Positions 1 to 5,841 of a DNA stretch of 6,409 nucleotides are shown piece by piece. The notes beneath the pieces are model-generated. The model ran no database searches and was not told where the DNA came from. It saw nothing but the letters and a program-made list of their open reading frames with translations. The DNA comes from Bacillota bacterium (GTDB lineage Bacteria > Bacillota > Clostridia > Lachnospirales > Lachnospiraceae). Position numbers and translations under genes: made by a program. Location: contig JAEYQV010000120.1 of NCBI GenBank assembly GCA_023409835.1, positions 1 through 6,409 on the forward strand, in the 5' to 3' direction. How positions within the stretch are numbered: position 1 is the first letter of the stretch; every line of letters begins with the position of its first letter.

Positions 1-203
1 AGATAGAAGCATCCATTGCTCCAGCTGTATTCAATGGGGGTACAGCGTACAAAGTCGTTATAACCGGTGGCTAACGCACAGGTATTGTGCTCCGAAAGGA
101 ATTGGTCCATAAAACTTAGAACGGCAGAACGCTCCATTTTCACGGAGGTTTCATCGTGAACCTTCCAGTAGTTCTCTGCCCTTTGATATTCGTTTCTATC
201 CAT
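1..203 (-). CDS. Pyridoxamine 5'-phosphate oxidase-family protein (N-terminal part, cut by window edge)
   Basis: Only the first 67 codons are in the window, read leftward from ATG at 203; the rest lies beyond base 1. The start is supported by AAGGAG at 215-210, six bases upstream. The translation begins MDRNEYQRAENYW and contains TSVKMER (residues 19-25), NTCALATG (40-47) and DFVRCTPIEY (50-59). This pattern is typical of the small flavin-binding split-barrel proteins annotated as pyridoxamine 5'-phosphate oxidase family in Clostridia. Members bind FMN or a related flavin in the cytoplasm. Most are not proven PNP oxidases, so vitamin B6 synthesis should not be assumed. The family assignment rests on recognition of these motifs; the C-terminal half cannot be checked. 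The gene is divergent from the YoaK-family gene and has its own promoter. Confidence 0.8.
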   Translation of the reverse strand, partial: MDRNEYQRAENYWKVHDETSVKMERSAVLSFMDQFLSEHNTCALATGYNDFVRCTPIEYSWSNGCFY

Positions 204-301
204 CCTGCACTCCTTATTCCGTGCCGTCAAACAAGGCGACATAATGTACTCAATATATTAGTGATCTTATATGCTTTTAATACAGTAATTATTCCCATAT
301 A

Positions 302-329
302 ATTATACTATATCCGATCCTTTCTTCAA
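302..329 (-). promoter_or_regulatory. Probable sigma-A promoter for the leftward PNPOx-family gene
   Basis: Read on the minus strand, TTGAAG (329-324) is followed after 16 bases by a perfect TATAAT (307-302). The -35 matches TTGACA at four of six positions. A transcript would start near 295 and have a leader of about 90 nt before the ATG at 203. The surrounding DNA is AT-rich, so chance -10 matches are frequent, but this is the best pair upstream of the gene. Confidence 0.5.
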
Positions 330-484
330 TAGGAATCTAGCAGCCTTCCAAATCTATTCATATTTTGTCCTTTGAATCATAGAACGTGATGGAATTAGCT
401 CTTTAACGGGCTTTGAATAATGGTTGATAATTCGGAGGAGGAAGCAAAGATGGAAATGTCTTTCTGATACTTGAAAATCAATAG

Positions 485-616
485 AAGGAGGTGTAATCTA
501 TATCAAAAGACCCTGGTTTTTATGCGAAAATTGCTGATATAAGCATCTTTCCTTATGAAGTAAAAACAGGACCATGGAAGACTATTGATAAACTAACAGG
601 AAAAGAGGCAATAAAA
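485..616 (+). other. Strong RBS plus 39-codon in-frame extension upstream of the YoaK-family ATG
   Basis: AAGGAGG at 485-491 is an excellent ribosome-binding site. The codon at the right distance (8 bases), at 500, is ATA, not ATG/GTG/TTG. From this ATA the frame stays open for 39 codons straight into the ATG at 617; the preceding in-frame stop is TAA at 494-496. The extension begins ISKDPGFYAKIADIS and includes TGPWKTIDKLTG. It does not resemble the N-terminus expected of a YoaK protein. Possibilities are a start codon damaged from ATG to ATA, a true rare ATA start giving a longer protein, or the 5' remnant of another gene fused in frame after a deletion. I do not recognise the segment with confidence. 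Confidence 0.4.
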
Positions 617-1345
617 ATGACTGGCTTTACACAGGACAAACCTAGACTTGGGACGAAAAGTATTTGGCTTTCTATGAAGAAAAACAGGGATATAATTCTA
701 CACAGCCTTATGTGCAGCATCGGTGGTTTTCTGGGTGGCTATGCTCTGCTTTGCAGAGGAAATCTAGGTTCTGCACAGACGGTTAATATGATAGATATCG
801 TGCTCTGTATACTGGGAAAAAACAGGGAGGAGCTACTGCTAAGGGTAATCGGACTTTTTCTGTATTTTGCGGGAATAGAGCTTGTAGTTATTTTATCGAA
901 GAAAACACAGATCAACCTGCAGCGCTACAGTATAGCGGTTGATATGGCAGGCTTTCTGGCTCTGGCTGTAATGCCGGACCAGGTAAATAAGGTAGTAGGA
1001 TTACTTCCGTTGTTTTTCATTCTTTCGACTCAGTGGAGTGTATTTTATGGGGAAAGGGGATATAACAGTTCCAGTGTGTTTTCGACGAATAACTTCCGTC
1101 AGATGGTACTGGCCTTAAGTGAGTATGCCTTCAGCAGGGACAGAAAGCAGCTGAATAAGGCACTGTTTTATATTAATACACTTTTCTGGTTTAACATTAA
1201 TATTGCCGTTAGTTATTTTACTGTGAAGTATTTCAGCGTTTATGCTTCTCTTTTCGGTTTTATCTATGCGGTTCCGGCACTTGTAATTACATATAGTAAG
1301 GATGAGAAAGTACCGCTGGAGCATATGGAAAAAGCGGTGGTATAG
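617..1345 (+). CDS. YoaK/DUF1275-family integral membrane protein
   Basis: The 242-residue product is hydrophobic, with about six or seven membrane segments: roughly residues 26-46, 73-93, 103-120, 123-143, 182-205 and 207-225, with a possible weaker one near 56-67. The family signature is visible as GGFLGGYALL (36-45) followed by AQTVNMI (53-59), where most members have AQTGN. The later STNNFRQ (156-162) corresponds to the second conserved segment of the family. Length fits YoaK/DUF1275 proteins of about 220-240 residues. Their biochemical function is unknown; a transport role has been suggested from topology only. ATG 617 is chosen because AAAGAGG lies eight bases upstream and the conserved core then begins at the usual depth. 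An in-frame extension back to 500 is described separately. The next ATG (674) has no ribosome-binding site. The gene appears monocistronic, ending about 100 bases before a terminator. Confidence 0.85.
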   Translation: MTGFTQDKPRLGTKSIWLSMKKNRDIILHSLMCSIGGFLGGYALLCRGNLGSAQTVNMIDIVLCILGKNREELLLRVIGLFLYFAGIELVVILSKKTQINLQRYSIAVDMAGFLALAVMPDQVNKVVGLLPLFFILSTQWSVFYGERGYNSSSVFSTNNFRQMVLALSEYAFSRDRKQLNKALFYINTLFWFNINIAVSYFTVKYFSVYASLFGFIYAVPALVITYSKDEKVPLEHMEKAVV

Positions 1346-1444
1346 GTATAAGGCAGGGTTTATCTCTGCCCAATGATAAGTGGAATGGAATGACTTGGAT
1401 CCTTATGAAAGATCTGAACAAGAGAACAGAATATAGAGCTCCGT

Positions 1445-1488
1445 AAAAGCGCCCTCCGGTAAAAACAGAGAGCGCTTTTGTCTTTTAG
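1445..1488 (+). terminator. Rho-independent terminator after the YoaK-family gene
   Basis: AAAAGCGC (1445-1452) pairs perfectly with GCGCTTTT (1472-1479). Inside, CTC (1454-1456) pairs with GAG (1468-1470) after one C-A mismatch, and the loop is 11 bases. The sequence TTTTGTCTTTT follows from the end of the stem. Because the stem ends in A/T runs on both sides, it could also stop transcription from the opposite strand, where the mismatch becomes a U-G pair. It separates the YoaK-family gene from the Fur-controlled operon. Confidence 0.85.
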
Positions 1489-1505
1489 TTAAGGAACGTA
1501 ATGGC

Positions 1506-1524
1506 AATAATGAAAATCATTCTC
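1506..1524 (+). promoter_or_regulatory. Fur box (iron-responsive operator) upstream of the siderophore importer
   Basis: AATAATGAAAATCATTCTC matches the classical 19-bp Fur consensus GATAATGATAATCATTATC at 16 of 19 positions. In the 7-1-7 description used for Bacillus Fur it reads TGAAAAT-C-ATTCTCA (1511-1525), with one mismatch in each arm. It lies seven bases upstream of the -35 hexamer of the promoter for an iron-siderophore transporter, which is the expected target. Iron-loaded Fur should repress the operon. That a Fur protein exists in this genome is assumed. Confidence 0.85.
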
Positions 1525-1531
1525 AAAAAGC

Positions 1532-1560
1532 TTGACAGAATAACAAAACTATTATAGACT
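1532..1560 (+). promoter_or_regulatory. Promoter of the siderophore importer operon
   Basis: TTGACA at 1532-1537 is a perfect -35. The -10 is less certain: TAGACT (1555-1560) has the ideal 17-base spacing and four matches to TATAAT, while TATAGA (1553-1558) has 15-base spacing. Transcription would start near 1567 and leave a leader of about 95 nt. The adjacent Fur box supports this being the iron-controlled promoter. Confidence 0.7.
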
Positions 1561-1661
1561 ATATCCTGCTTAAGCAAATTATCAGAACATGAAATTGATG
1601 AAGCAGGGAATTGCAGGCAAATATGCAAGACCTATAGGTTTTACTTAAAAGGAGCGTACAT

Positions 1662-2768
1662 ATGAAATTAAATAAGACTGGTTTTATCTTAGCAATGTCA
1701 CTTGTTTTATCTTTAACAGCCTGCTCAAAGGCAGGAGTTACATCAACCAATAATCAGGATACAGCAGTATCCACGGGCTTACCGGAAGCACCTGTAGCGG
1801 AAGCACCGGCTACAGAAGCAGCAGTCTCCAATGATAATACAGCAGACAATGCAACGGTATATCCGATTACAATAAAGCATGCGTTCGGTGAGACCATCAT
1901 TGAAGAGAAGCCGGAGCGCGTGGCTACCATCTCCTGGGGAAATCAGGACGTACCCTTAGCATTAGGGGTGGTTCCTGTCGGCGTATCCCAAGCCAATTAC
2001 GGAGTTACCGATGACAGCGGGCTGCTGCCTTGGACGGCAGAAGGCTTCAAAAGCTTAGGGGTAGATGCTCCGGTTATATTTAAGGATACGGATGGGCTGG
2101 ATTACGAAGCCATTAGTGACGCACAGCCGGATGTCATTCTGGCAGCCTACTCGGGAATCACTCAGGAAGAATATAGTTTATTAAGTGCGATTGCTCCGGT
2201 AGTAGCATATCCTACTCTTGCATGGCAGACCTACTGGCGTGAACAAATCAGTATGGATGCAGAAGGAATGGGTATGAAAGAGGAGGGAGAGCAGCTGATT
2301 CATCAGCTGGAACAGCTGATAGCAGATAAAACCGGTGAGTATCCTCAGATAAAAGGGAAGTCTGCAGCATTTTTCTACTTTAACCCCTCTGATTTAGGCA
2401 AGTTTTATGTTTACCTGCCGACAGATCCTCGTGCCGCATATCTTACCGATCTGGGAATGGAGTTCTCAGAGAGTGTATTAAAGCTGGCGGAAGACTCTGC
2501 AAGCTTTGCATTGGAGCTCAGTGCAGAAAATGCTGATCTATTAGAGGATGTAGATCTTATGATTACCTATGGTGATGATGATTTACTCAAGGCATTACAG
2601 GCTGATTCCCTCATCGGAACAATTCCTGCAGTACAGAGAGGGGCGGTTGTCCTGATTGAGGACGGTACGCCGTTAGCAGCCTCAGGAACTCCGAGTGCAT
2701 TATCTATACCGGCAACAATTGATGAATTTCTGAAGCGAATTGGAGAGGCAGCTGATAAAGTAGAATGA
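1662..2768 (+). CDS. Iron-siderophore ABC transporter substrate-binding lipoprotein
   Basis: This 368-residue protein is the extracellular receptor of the importer; it should bind a ferric siderophore and hand it to the permeases. The N-terminus is a lipoprotein signal: MKLNK, a hydrophobic stretch, then the lipobox LTAC with Cys21 as the lipidated residue. Residues 22-66 form a low-complexity Ala/Thr/Pro/Glu linker that probably acts as a flexible tether. The mature domain (about 67-362) is of the FecB/FepB type (Peripla_BP_2, class III fold with one rigid helix). Visible landmarks are ITIKHAFGETIIEEKPERVATI (split here as 69-90), DVPLALGVVPVG (96-107), YEAISDAQPDVILA (148-161) and LLSAIAPVVAYP (173-184). 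ATG 1662 has AAAGGAG seven bases upstream. The stop overlaps the next gene's start as ATGA. The exact ligand cannot be read from sequence; heme or cobalamin are less likely alternatives given the Fur box and domain style. Confidence 0.93.
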   Translation: MKLNKTGFILAMSLVLSLTACSKAGVTSTNNQDTAVSTGLPEAPVAEAPATEAAVSNDNTADNATVYPITIKHAFGETIIEEKPERVATISWGNQDVPLALGVVPVGVSQANYGVTDDSGLLPWTAEGFKSLGVDAPVIFKDTDGLDYEAISDAQPDVILAAYSGITQEEYSLLSAIAPVVAYPTLAWQTYWREQISMDAEGMGMKEEGEQLIHQLEQLIADKTGEYPQIKGKSAAFFYFNPSDLGKFYVYLPTDPRAAYLTDLGMEFSESVLKLAEDSASFALELSAENADLLEDVDLMITYGDDDLLKALQADSLIGTIPAVQRGAVVLIEDGTPLAASGTPSALSIPATIDEFLKRIGEAADKVE

Positions 2769-3763
2769 AGCCAACGAAAATAATGATCTGCATTACAGGC
2801 AGTATCTGTAGTATTGCATTATGTGCTCTGGCATCACTGGCCTTCGGAGCACGGTATATTGACTTTCCGGATGTGATGAAGGCTCTGTTTCGTCCCGATC
2901 ATACCTCGTTTACTGCTATGGTAGTCAGAGAACGAATCCCCAGAACTGTTTTCGGTATGATCGCCGGAGCCTCACTCGGAGTCTCCGGTGCACTGATGCA
3001 GGCGATCACCCGTAATCCTATCGCAGATCCAAGTATTTTAGGTGTCAATACAGGTGCATCCTTATTTGTGGTAAGCGGAATTGCTTTTTTTCATATTAGT
3101 TCGGCTGGTCAATACATATGGTTCGCTTTAGCCGGTGCAGCTGTAACAGCGGCCTTTGTATATGGAATTGGCTCCATTGGTCATGGAGGTGCGACACCGA
3201 TCAAGCTTGCCTTGGCGGGTGCTGCCACCAGTGCTGCGTTATCCTCTCTAGTCAGTGCAGTGATACTTCCAAGAACAGAGGTTATGAATGCCTTCCGCTT
3301 CTGGCAGGTCGGAAGTGTCAGCGGTGCAAACTGGGAGGGAATTGCTTCGGTTTCACCGTTTCTTATCCTTGGACTTGTGATCGGAATTCTGGCGACACCG
3401 GCACTCAATGCTTTGGCGTTGGGAGATGATATCGCTACAGGCCTGGGTGTAAGAACCGGAATTGTTAGAATAGTAAGCGCTATTGCAGGAGTTCTGCTCT
3501 GCGGGGCAACAACGGCACTGGCAGGACCGATTGGATTTGTGGGACTTATGATTCCTCACACGATGCGTTTGCTCTGTGGACCGAATATGAGATACATTGT
3601 CCCGATGTCAGCGGTAGGAGGAGCCATTCTCTTAACAATCTCGGATATTGTCGGAAGGGTACTTGGCGGCCCGGGAGAGCTTGAGGCGGGCATCGTCACA
3701 GCATTTTTTGGAGCTCCTATTTTAATCATCATTGCGAAGAGAGCGAAGGTGCGTTCAATATGA
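2765..3763 (+). CDS. FecCD-family iron-siderophore ABC transporter permease, first subunit
   Basis: This 332-residue protein is one of the two membrane subunits that form the uptake channel. It has the many hydrophobic helices typical of the FecCD/BtuC family (usually ten). Family motifs are clear: RIPR (57-60) with GMIAGASLGVSGALMQ after it, RNPIADPSILGVNTGA (83-98), GDDIATGLGV (220-229), which is the cytoplasmic coupling region that contacts the ATPase, AGPIGFVGLMIPHTMR (253-268), and the C-terminal GAPILI (316-321). Length fits the family. It starts inside the stop codon of the lipoprotein gene (ATGA, 2765-2768). No strong ribosome-binding site lies at normal distance; GGAGAGG at 2742-2748 is 16 bases away, so translational coupling is likely. 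It ends with the same ATGA overlap with the second permease. Confidence 0.95.
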   Translation: MKPTKIMICITGSICSIALCALASLAFGARYIDFPDVMKALFRPDHTSFTAMVVRERIPRTVFGMIAGASLGVSGALMQAITRNPIADPSILGVNTGASLFVVSGIAFFHISSAGQYIWFALAGAAVTAAFVYGIGSIGHGGATPIKLALAGAATSAALSSLVSAVILPRTEVMNAFRFWQVGSVSGANWEGIASVSPFLILGLVIGILATPALNALALGDDIATGLGVRTGIVRIVSAIAGVLLCGATTALAGPIGFVGLMIPHTMRLLCGPNMRYIVPMSAVGGAILLTISDIVGRVLGGPGELEAGIVTAFFGAPILIIIAKRAKVRSI

Positions 3764-4797
3764 CGGGAAAGTATCATACGGATAGGATCAAAAAAGGTTA
3801 TCTTGAAAGAAGAATCCGTTGGATAACAGTCACGGTTCTTCTGGTCGTTTTAATTCTCTTACTTGCCGGCTTAATGCTTTCTCTGGGTAATCAATGGTAT
3901 TCTCCTGATATTGTGGTCAGAGTTCTGTTGGGCGAACAACTGCAAGGAGCAGCCTTTGCCATAGGGACGCTGCGATTGCCAAGAATGCTGTCGGGACTAC
4001 TCGCAGGAATCGCCTTCGGAATGGCAGGAAATACCTTTCAGACCATGCTTCGCAATCCTTTGGCCAGTCCCGATATTATCGGGGTAACATCGGGCTCCAG
4101 TGTGGCAGCTGTTTTCTGTATTCTGATTCTTAATATCAGCGGCAGGCTGGTTTCCGTAGCGGCAGTCATTTCCGGAATCCTGGTAGCAGCATTGATTTAT
4201 GTACTCTCAAAGGGAGGAAGCTTTTCCGGCGGAAGACTTATTCTGATCGGGATAGGAATACAGGCCATGCTAAATGCAACGATATCGTTCTTTTTGCTCA
4301 GAGCCAATCAATATGATGTACCGGCAGCCTTAAGATGGCTCAGCGGAAGCTTAAACGGAATGCAGATGAAAGAAATTCCTGCGCTATTTCTTGTTGTAGT
4401 AATCTTTGGCTTTGTGATTATTCTGTTGGGAAGACATCTTAAAATACTGGAATTAGGAGAGCAAACTGCTACCACACTTGGGCTTAAAAAAGATCGTATA
4501 AGGGTATTATTAGTTCTGAGTTCAGTGTTTTTAATTGCTTTTGCTACTGCTGTCACAGGGCCTATTGCCTTTGTTGCTTTTCTTGCGGGGCCAATTGCAG
4601 GCAGACTTGTGGGAAGCGGAGCTCCTAATGCCCTTCCTTCCGGTTTGGTCGGTGCAGCCTTGGTACTTGGCGCAGACTTAATCGGCCAATTTGCCTTTGA
4701 TATTCGATTTCCGGTAGGAATTATCACCGGTATTCTTGGTGCACCCTACCTTCTATTCTTACTGATACGCATCAATCGAACAGGAGGAGCAGTATGA
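3760..4797 (+). CDS. FecCD-family iron-siderophore ABC transporter permease, second subunit
   Basis: The 345-residue product is the partner of the preceding permease, so the channel is probably a heterodimer as in FepD/FepG systems. A charged N-terminus (residues 1-20) is followed by a first helix at about 21-42. Motifs are RLPRM (72-76), LAGIAFGMAGNTFQ (81-94), RNPLASPDIIG (98-108), the coupling region ELGEQTATTLG (231-241), TGPIAFVAFLAGPIA (266-280) and FPVGIITGILGAPY (317-330). The FVAFLAGPIAGRLVG pattern, in place of the FVGLMIPH of the other subunit, is typical of the FepG-like partner. The start codon overlaps the previous stop (ATGA, 3760-3763); AAGGTG at 3746-3751 is a modest ribosome-binding site. 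The stop overlaps the ATPase gene start. Confidence 0.95.
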   Translation: MTGKYHTDRIKKGYLERRIRWITVTVLLVVLILLLAGLMLSLGNQWYSPDIVVRVLLGEQLQGAAFAIGTLRLPRMLSGLLAGIAFGMAGNTFQTMLRNPLASPDIIGVTSGSSVAAVFCILILNISGRLVSVAAVISGILVAALIYVLSKGGSFSGGRLILIGIGIQAMLNATISFFLLRANQYDVPAALRWLSGSLNGMQMKEIPALFLVVVIFGFVIILLGRHLKILELGEQTATTLGLKKDRIRVLLVLSSVFLIAFATAVTGPIAFVAFLAGPIAGRLVGSGAPNALPSGLVGAALVLGADLIGQFAFDIRFPVGIITGILGAPYLLFLLIRINRTGGAV

Positions 4798-5606
4798 GCA
4801 AACCACAAGTACTATCGGCGAACAATGTAGTTGCCGGATATGATAAAAAAGTAATTATTAATGGAATTAATGTAAGTATTCCTAGCAATAAAATCAGCGT
4901 AATCATAGGAGCGAATGCCTGTGGTAAATCTACCCTGTTGAAAACACTTGCCAGACTGATTAAGCCCTCGGCAGGGGACGTTGTCCTTGATGGAAAGCAG
5001 ATCAGCTCAGTCCCTTCAAAGCAGTTGGCCCGATCCTTAGGATTGCTTCCGCAATCGCCCGTTGTTCCGGAAGGTATTATGGTATCGGATTTAGTGGCGA
5101 GAGGACGCTTTCCCTATCAGAGCTTTCTTAAGGGAATGGGGAAAAAGGATTATGAAGCCGTGGAAGAGGCTTTGGACATCATGGGCATCACAGAGCTTGC
5201 CAATCGGAGCGTAGATGAATTATCAGGAGGTCAGCGACAGAGGGTTTGGATTGCCATGGTTCTTGCCCAGCAGACGGATATTCTTCTCCTGGATGAACCC
5301 ACAACATATCTTGATATTGCCTATCAGATTGAAATTTTGGATTTATTGACGGACTTAAATCGCAGGCGTAAGACAACGATCGTAATGGTACTCCATGACA
5401 TCAACCTGTCCGCCCGATATGCAGATTATATATTTGCTGTTCATAAGGGCAGACTTGTGGCGCAGGGTACACCCGCAGAGGTGATTACAGAAGACATGAT
5501 GAAGCAGGTTTTCGGATTGGATTGTGCCGTTATGAAGGATCCGGTTTCCAGCTCCCCCTTAATTGTACCAAAGGGTAGATACTATATTAAGTCTTCGAGT
5601 CTATAA
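4794..5606 (+). CDS. Iron-siderophore ABC transporter ATP-binding protein
   Basis: This 270-residue cytoplasmic ATPase powers the importer. All ABC nucleotide-binding motifs are present: Walker A GANACGKST (39-47, Lys45), Q-loop Gln87 in LLPQSP, signature LSGGQRQR (143-150), Walker B ILLLDEPT (163-170) with catalytic Glu168, D-loop YLDI (172-175) and switch His201 in VLHD. The sequence resembles FecE/FepC-type ATPases, including FPYQSF (106-111) and DINLSARYAD (202-211). The Walker A has Ala-Cys where FepC usually has Gly-Cys, a known variant of this subfamily. A strong AGGAGG (4782-4787) lies six bases before ATG 4794, and the start overlaps the permease stop (ATGA). It is the last gene of the operon, with a terminator hairpin starting 83 bases downstream. 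All key residues are intact, so the system appears functional. Confidence 0.96.
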   Translation: MSKPQVLSANNVVAGYDKKVIINGINVSIPSNKISVIIGANACGKSTLLKTLARLIKPSAGDVVLDGKQISSVPSKQLARSLGLLPQSPVVPEGIMVSDLVARGRFPYQSFLKGMGKKDYEAVEEALDIMGITELANRSVDELSGGQRQRVWIAMVLAQQTDILLLDEPTTYLDIAYQIEILDLLTDLNRRRKTTIVMVLHDINLSARYADYIFAVHKGRLVAQGTPAEVITEDMMKQVFGLDCAVMKDPVSSSPLIVPKGRYYIKSSSL

Positions 5607-5688
5607 ATGGAGCTCCTCTATTCACGAATGCTGATGGAAGGCACACCTTAAGCTGAGTATTAGAAGGATTGTGGGTATAACGGAAGGC

Positions 5689-5738
5689 CGTTGATGCATA
5701 AAGTCCTAACATACCGGACCTTATGCACCAACGTTTTT
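5689..5738 (+). terminator. Rho-independent terminator of the importer operon
   Basis: An 18-base left arm (5689-5706) faces an 18-base right arm (5716-5733) with 16 Watson-Crick pairs, two A-C mismatches and a nine-base loop (5707-5715), followed directly by TTTTTG. It begins 83 bases after the ATPase stop codon. The outer pairs are CGTTG/CAACG and the inner ones GTCC/GGAC. In minus-strand RNA both mismatches become G-U pairs, but no T-tract follows in that direction. Confidence 0.88.
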
Positions 5739-5739
5739 G

Positions 5740-5841
5740 TATAGTCGCTTAATATCATATTCATTCCTAAATAGATATACTGATATAGTCGCTTATTATC
5801 ATAGGTCATTCCAAATAGATATACGGATATAGTACTTATTA
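5740..5841 (+). repeat. 44-bp tandem direct repeat, two full copies and a partial third
   Basis: Copies start at TATAG at 5740, 5784 and 5828, an exact 44-base period. Copies 1 (5740-5783) and 2 (5784-5827) share TATAGTCGCTTA at the start, TATCATA in the middle and AAATAGATATAC near the end; they differ by three substitutions and a one-base shift of a T. The third copy keeps only TATAGT, then CTTATTA after a short deletion, to about 5841. Each unit also contains two GATATA words eight bases apart across the unit boundary. The role is unknown: possible protein-binding repeats, a minisatellite or a fragment of an interspersed element. Confidence 0.8.

Larger units (their letters stand above)
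204..616. other. Intergenic region with possible decayed gene remains
   Basis: This 413-bp gap lies between a leftward and a rightward gene. It holds the leftward promoter at 302-329. From about 330 to 430 I see no coding frame or clear structure. At 434-441 GGAGGAGG sits seven bases before an ATG (449) that opens only five codons (MEMSF) before TGA. In another frame a short stretch ends with DGNVFLILENQ and TAG at 481-483, directly before a second strong Shine-Dalgarno sequence, AAGGAGG at 485-491. This layout looks like a gene end next to a gene start, yet no intact gene is present; decay after a deletion is one explanation. No convincing rightward promoter is visible. Weak candidates are TTGAAA (471-476)/TAATCT (494-499) and TTGCTG (531-536)/TATGAA (554-559). 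Confidence 0.45.
1346..1661. other. Intergenic region between the YoaK-family gene and the iron-uptake operon
   Basis: Just after the stop codon, GGCAGGG (1352-1358) pairs with CTCTGCC (1364-1370), one G-T pair, around a five-base loop. It lacks a T-tract, so it is not a normal terminator but may protect the 3' end. From 1372 to 1444 I see nothing firm. The real terminator is at 1445-1488, the Fur box at 1506-1524 and the promoter at 1532-1560. The leader (about 1567-1661) contains a possible hairpin, CCTGCTT (1565-1571) with AAGCAGG (1601-1607), and an unlikely 19-codon open frame at 1589-1648. AAAGGAG (1648-1654) is the ribosome-binding site of the lipoprotein gene. Confidence 0.6.
1662..5606 (+). 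other. Four-gene iron-siderophore importer operon
   Basis: Receptor, two permeases and ATPase follow each other on one strand, with three identical four-base ATGA overlaps at 2765-2768, 3760-3763 and 4794-4797. The unit begins with a Fur box plus TTGACA promoter and ends with a terminator at 5689-5738, so a single polycistronic mRNA is expected. The overlaps suggest coupled translation and balanced subunit amounts. No siderophore synthesis, reductase or esterase gene is included, so iron release after import must be done by genes elsewhere. Confidence 0.85.

Noticed and set aside
1405..1446. Short ATG frame of 13 codons before the terminator
   Set aside because: No ribosome-binding site, too short, and ends within the terminator stem.
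1346..1661. Riboswitch upstream of the importer
   Set aside because: No recognisable cobalamin, FMN or other riboswitch core is seen, the leader is only about 95 nt, and a Fur box already explains regulation.
1559..1750. Minus-strand frame across the importer leader and signal peptide
   Set aside because: It overlaps the promoter, ribosome-binding site and lipoprotein signal of a certain gene, and its sequence shows no family resemblance.
4308..4727. Open frame of 139 codons on the minus strand inside the second permease gene
   Set aside because: It lies antisense to an unmistakable FecCD permease, is rich in Pro/Ala/Thr/Lys without domain character, and has no ribosome-binding site; it is a by-product of the permease codon pattern. 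The same holds for the shorter antisense frames in 3181-3777 and 5188-5376 and the shifted plus-strand frame at 3118-3429.
4908..4934. Walker A GANACGKST as a possible unusual ATPase feature
   Set aside because: It satisfies GxxxxGK[ST], and Ala-Cys variants occur in siderophore ATPases of Gram-positive bacteria; not noteworthy.
5740..5841. CRISPR array
   Set aside because: The repeat is contiguous with 44-base period and the copies are similar over their whole length, with no unique spacers between conserved repeats; no cas genes are present.
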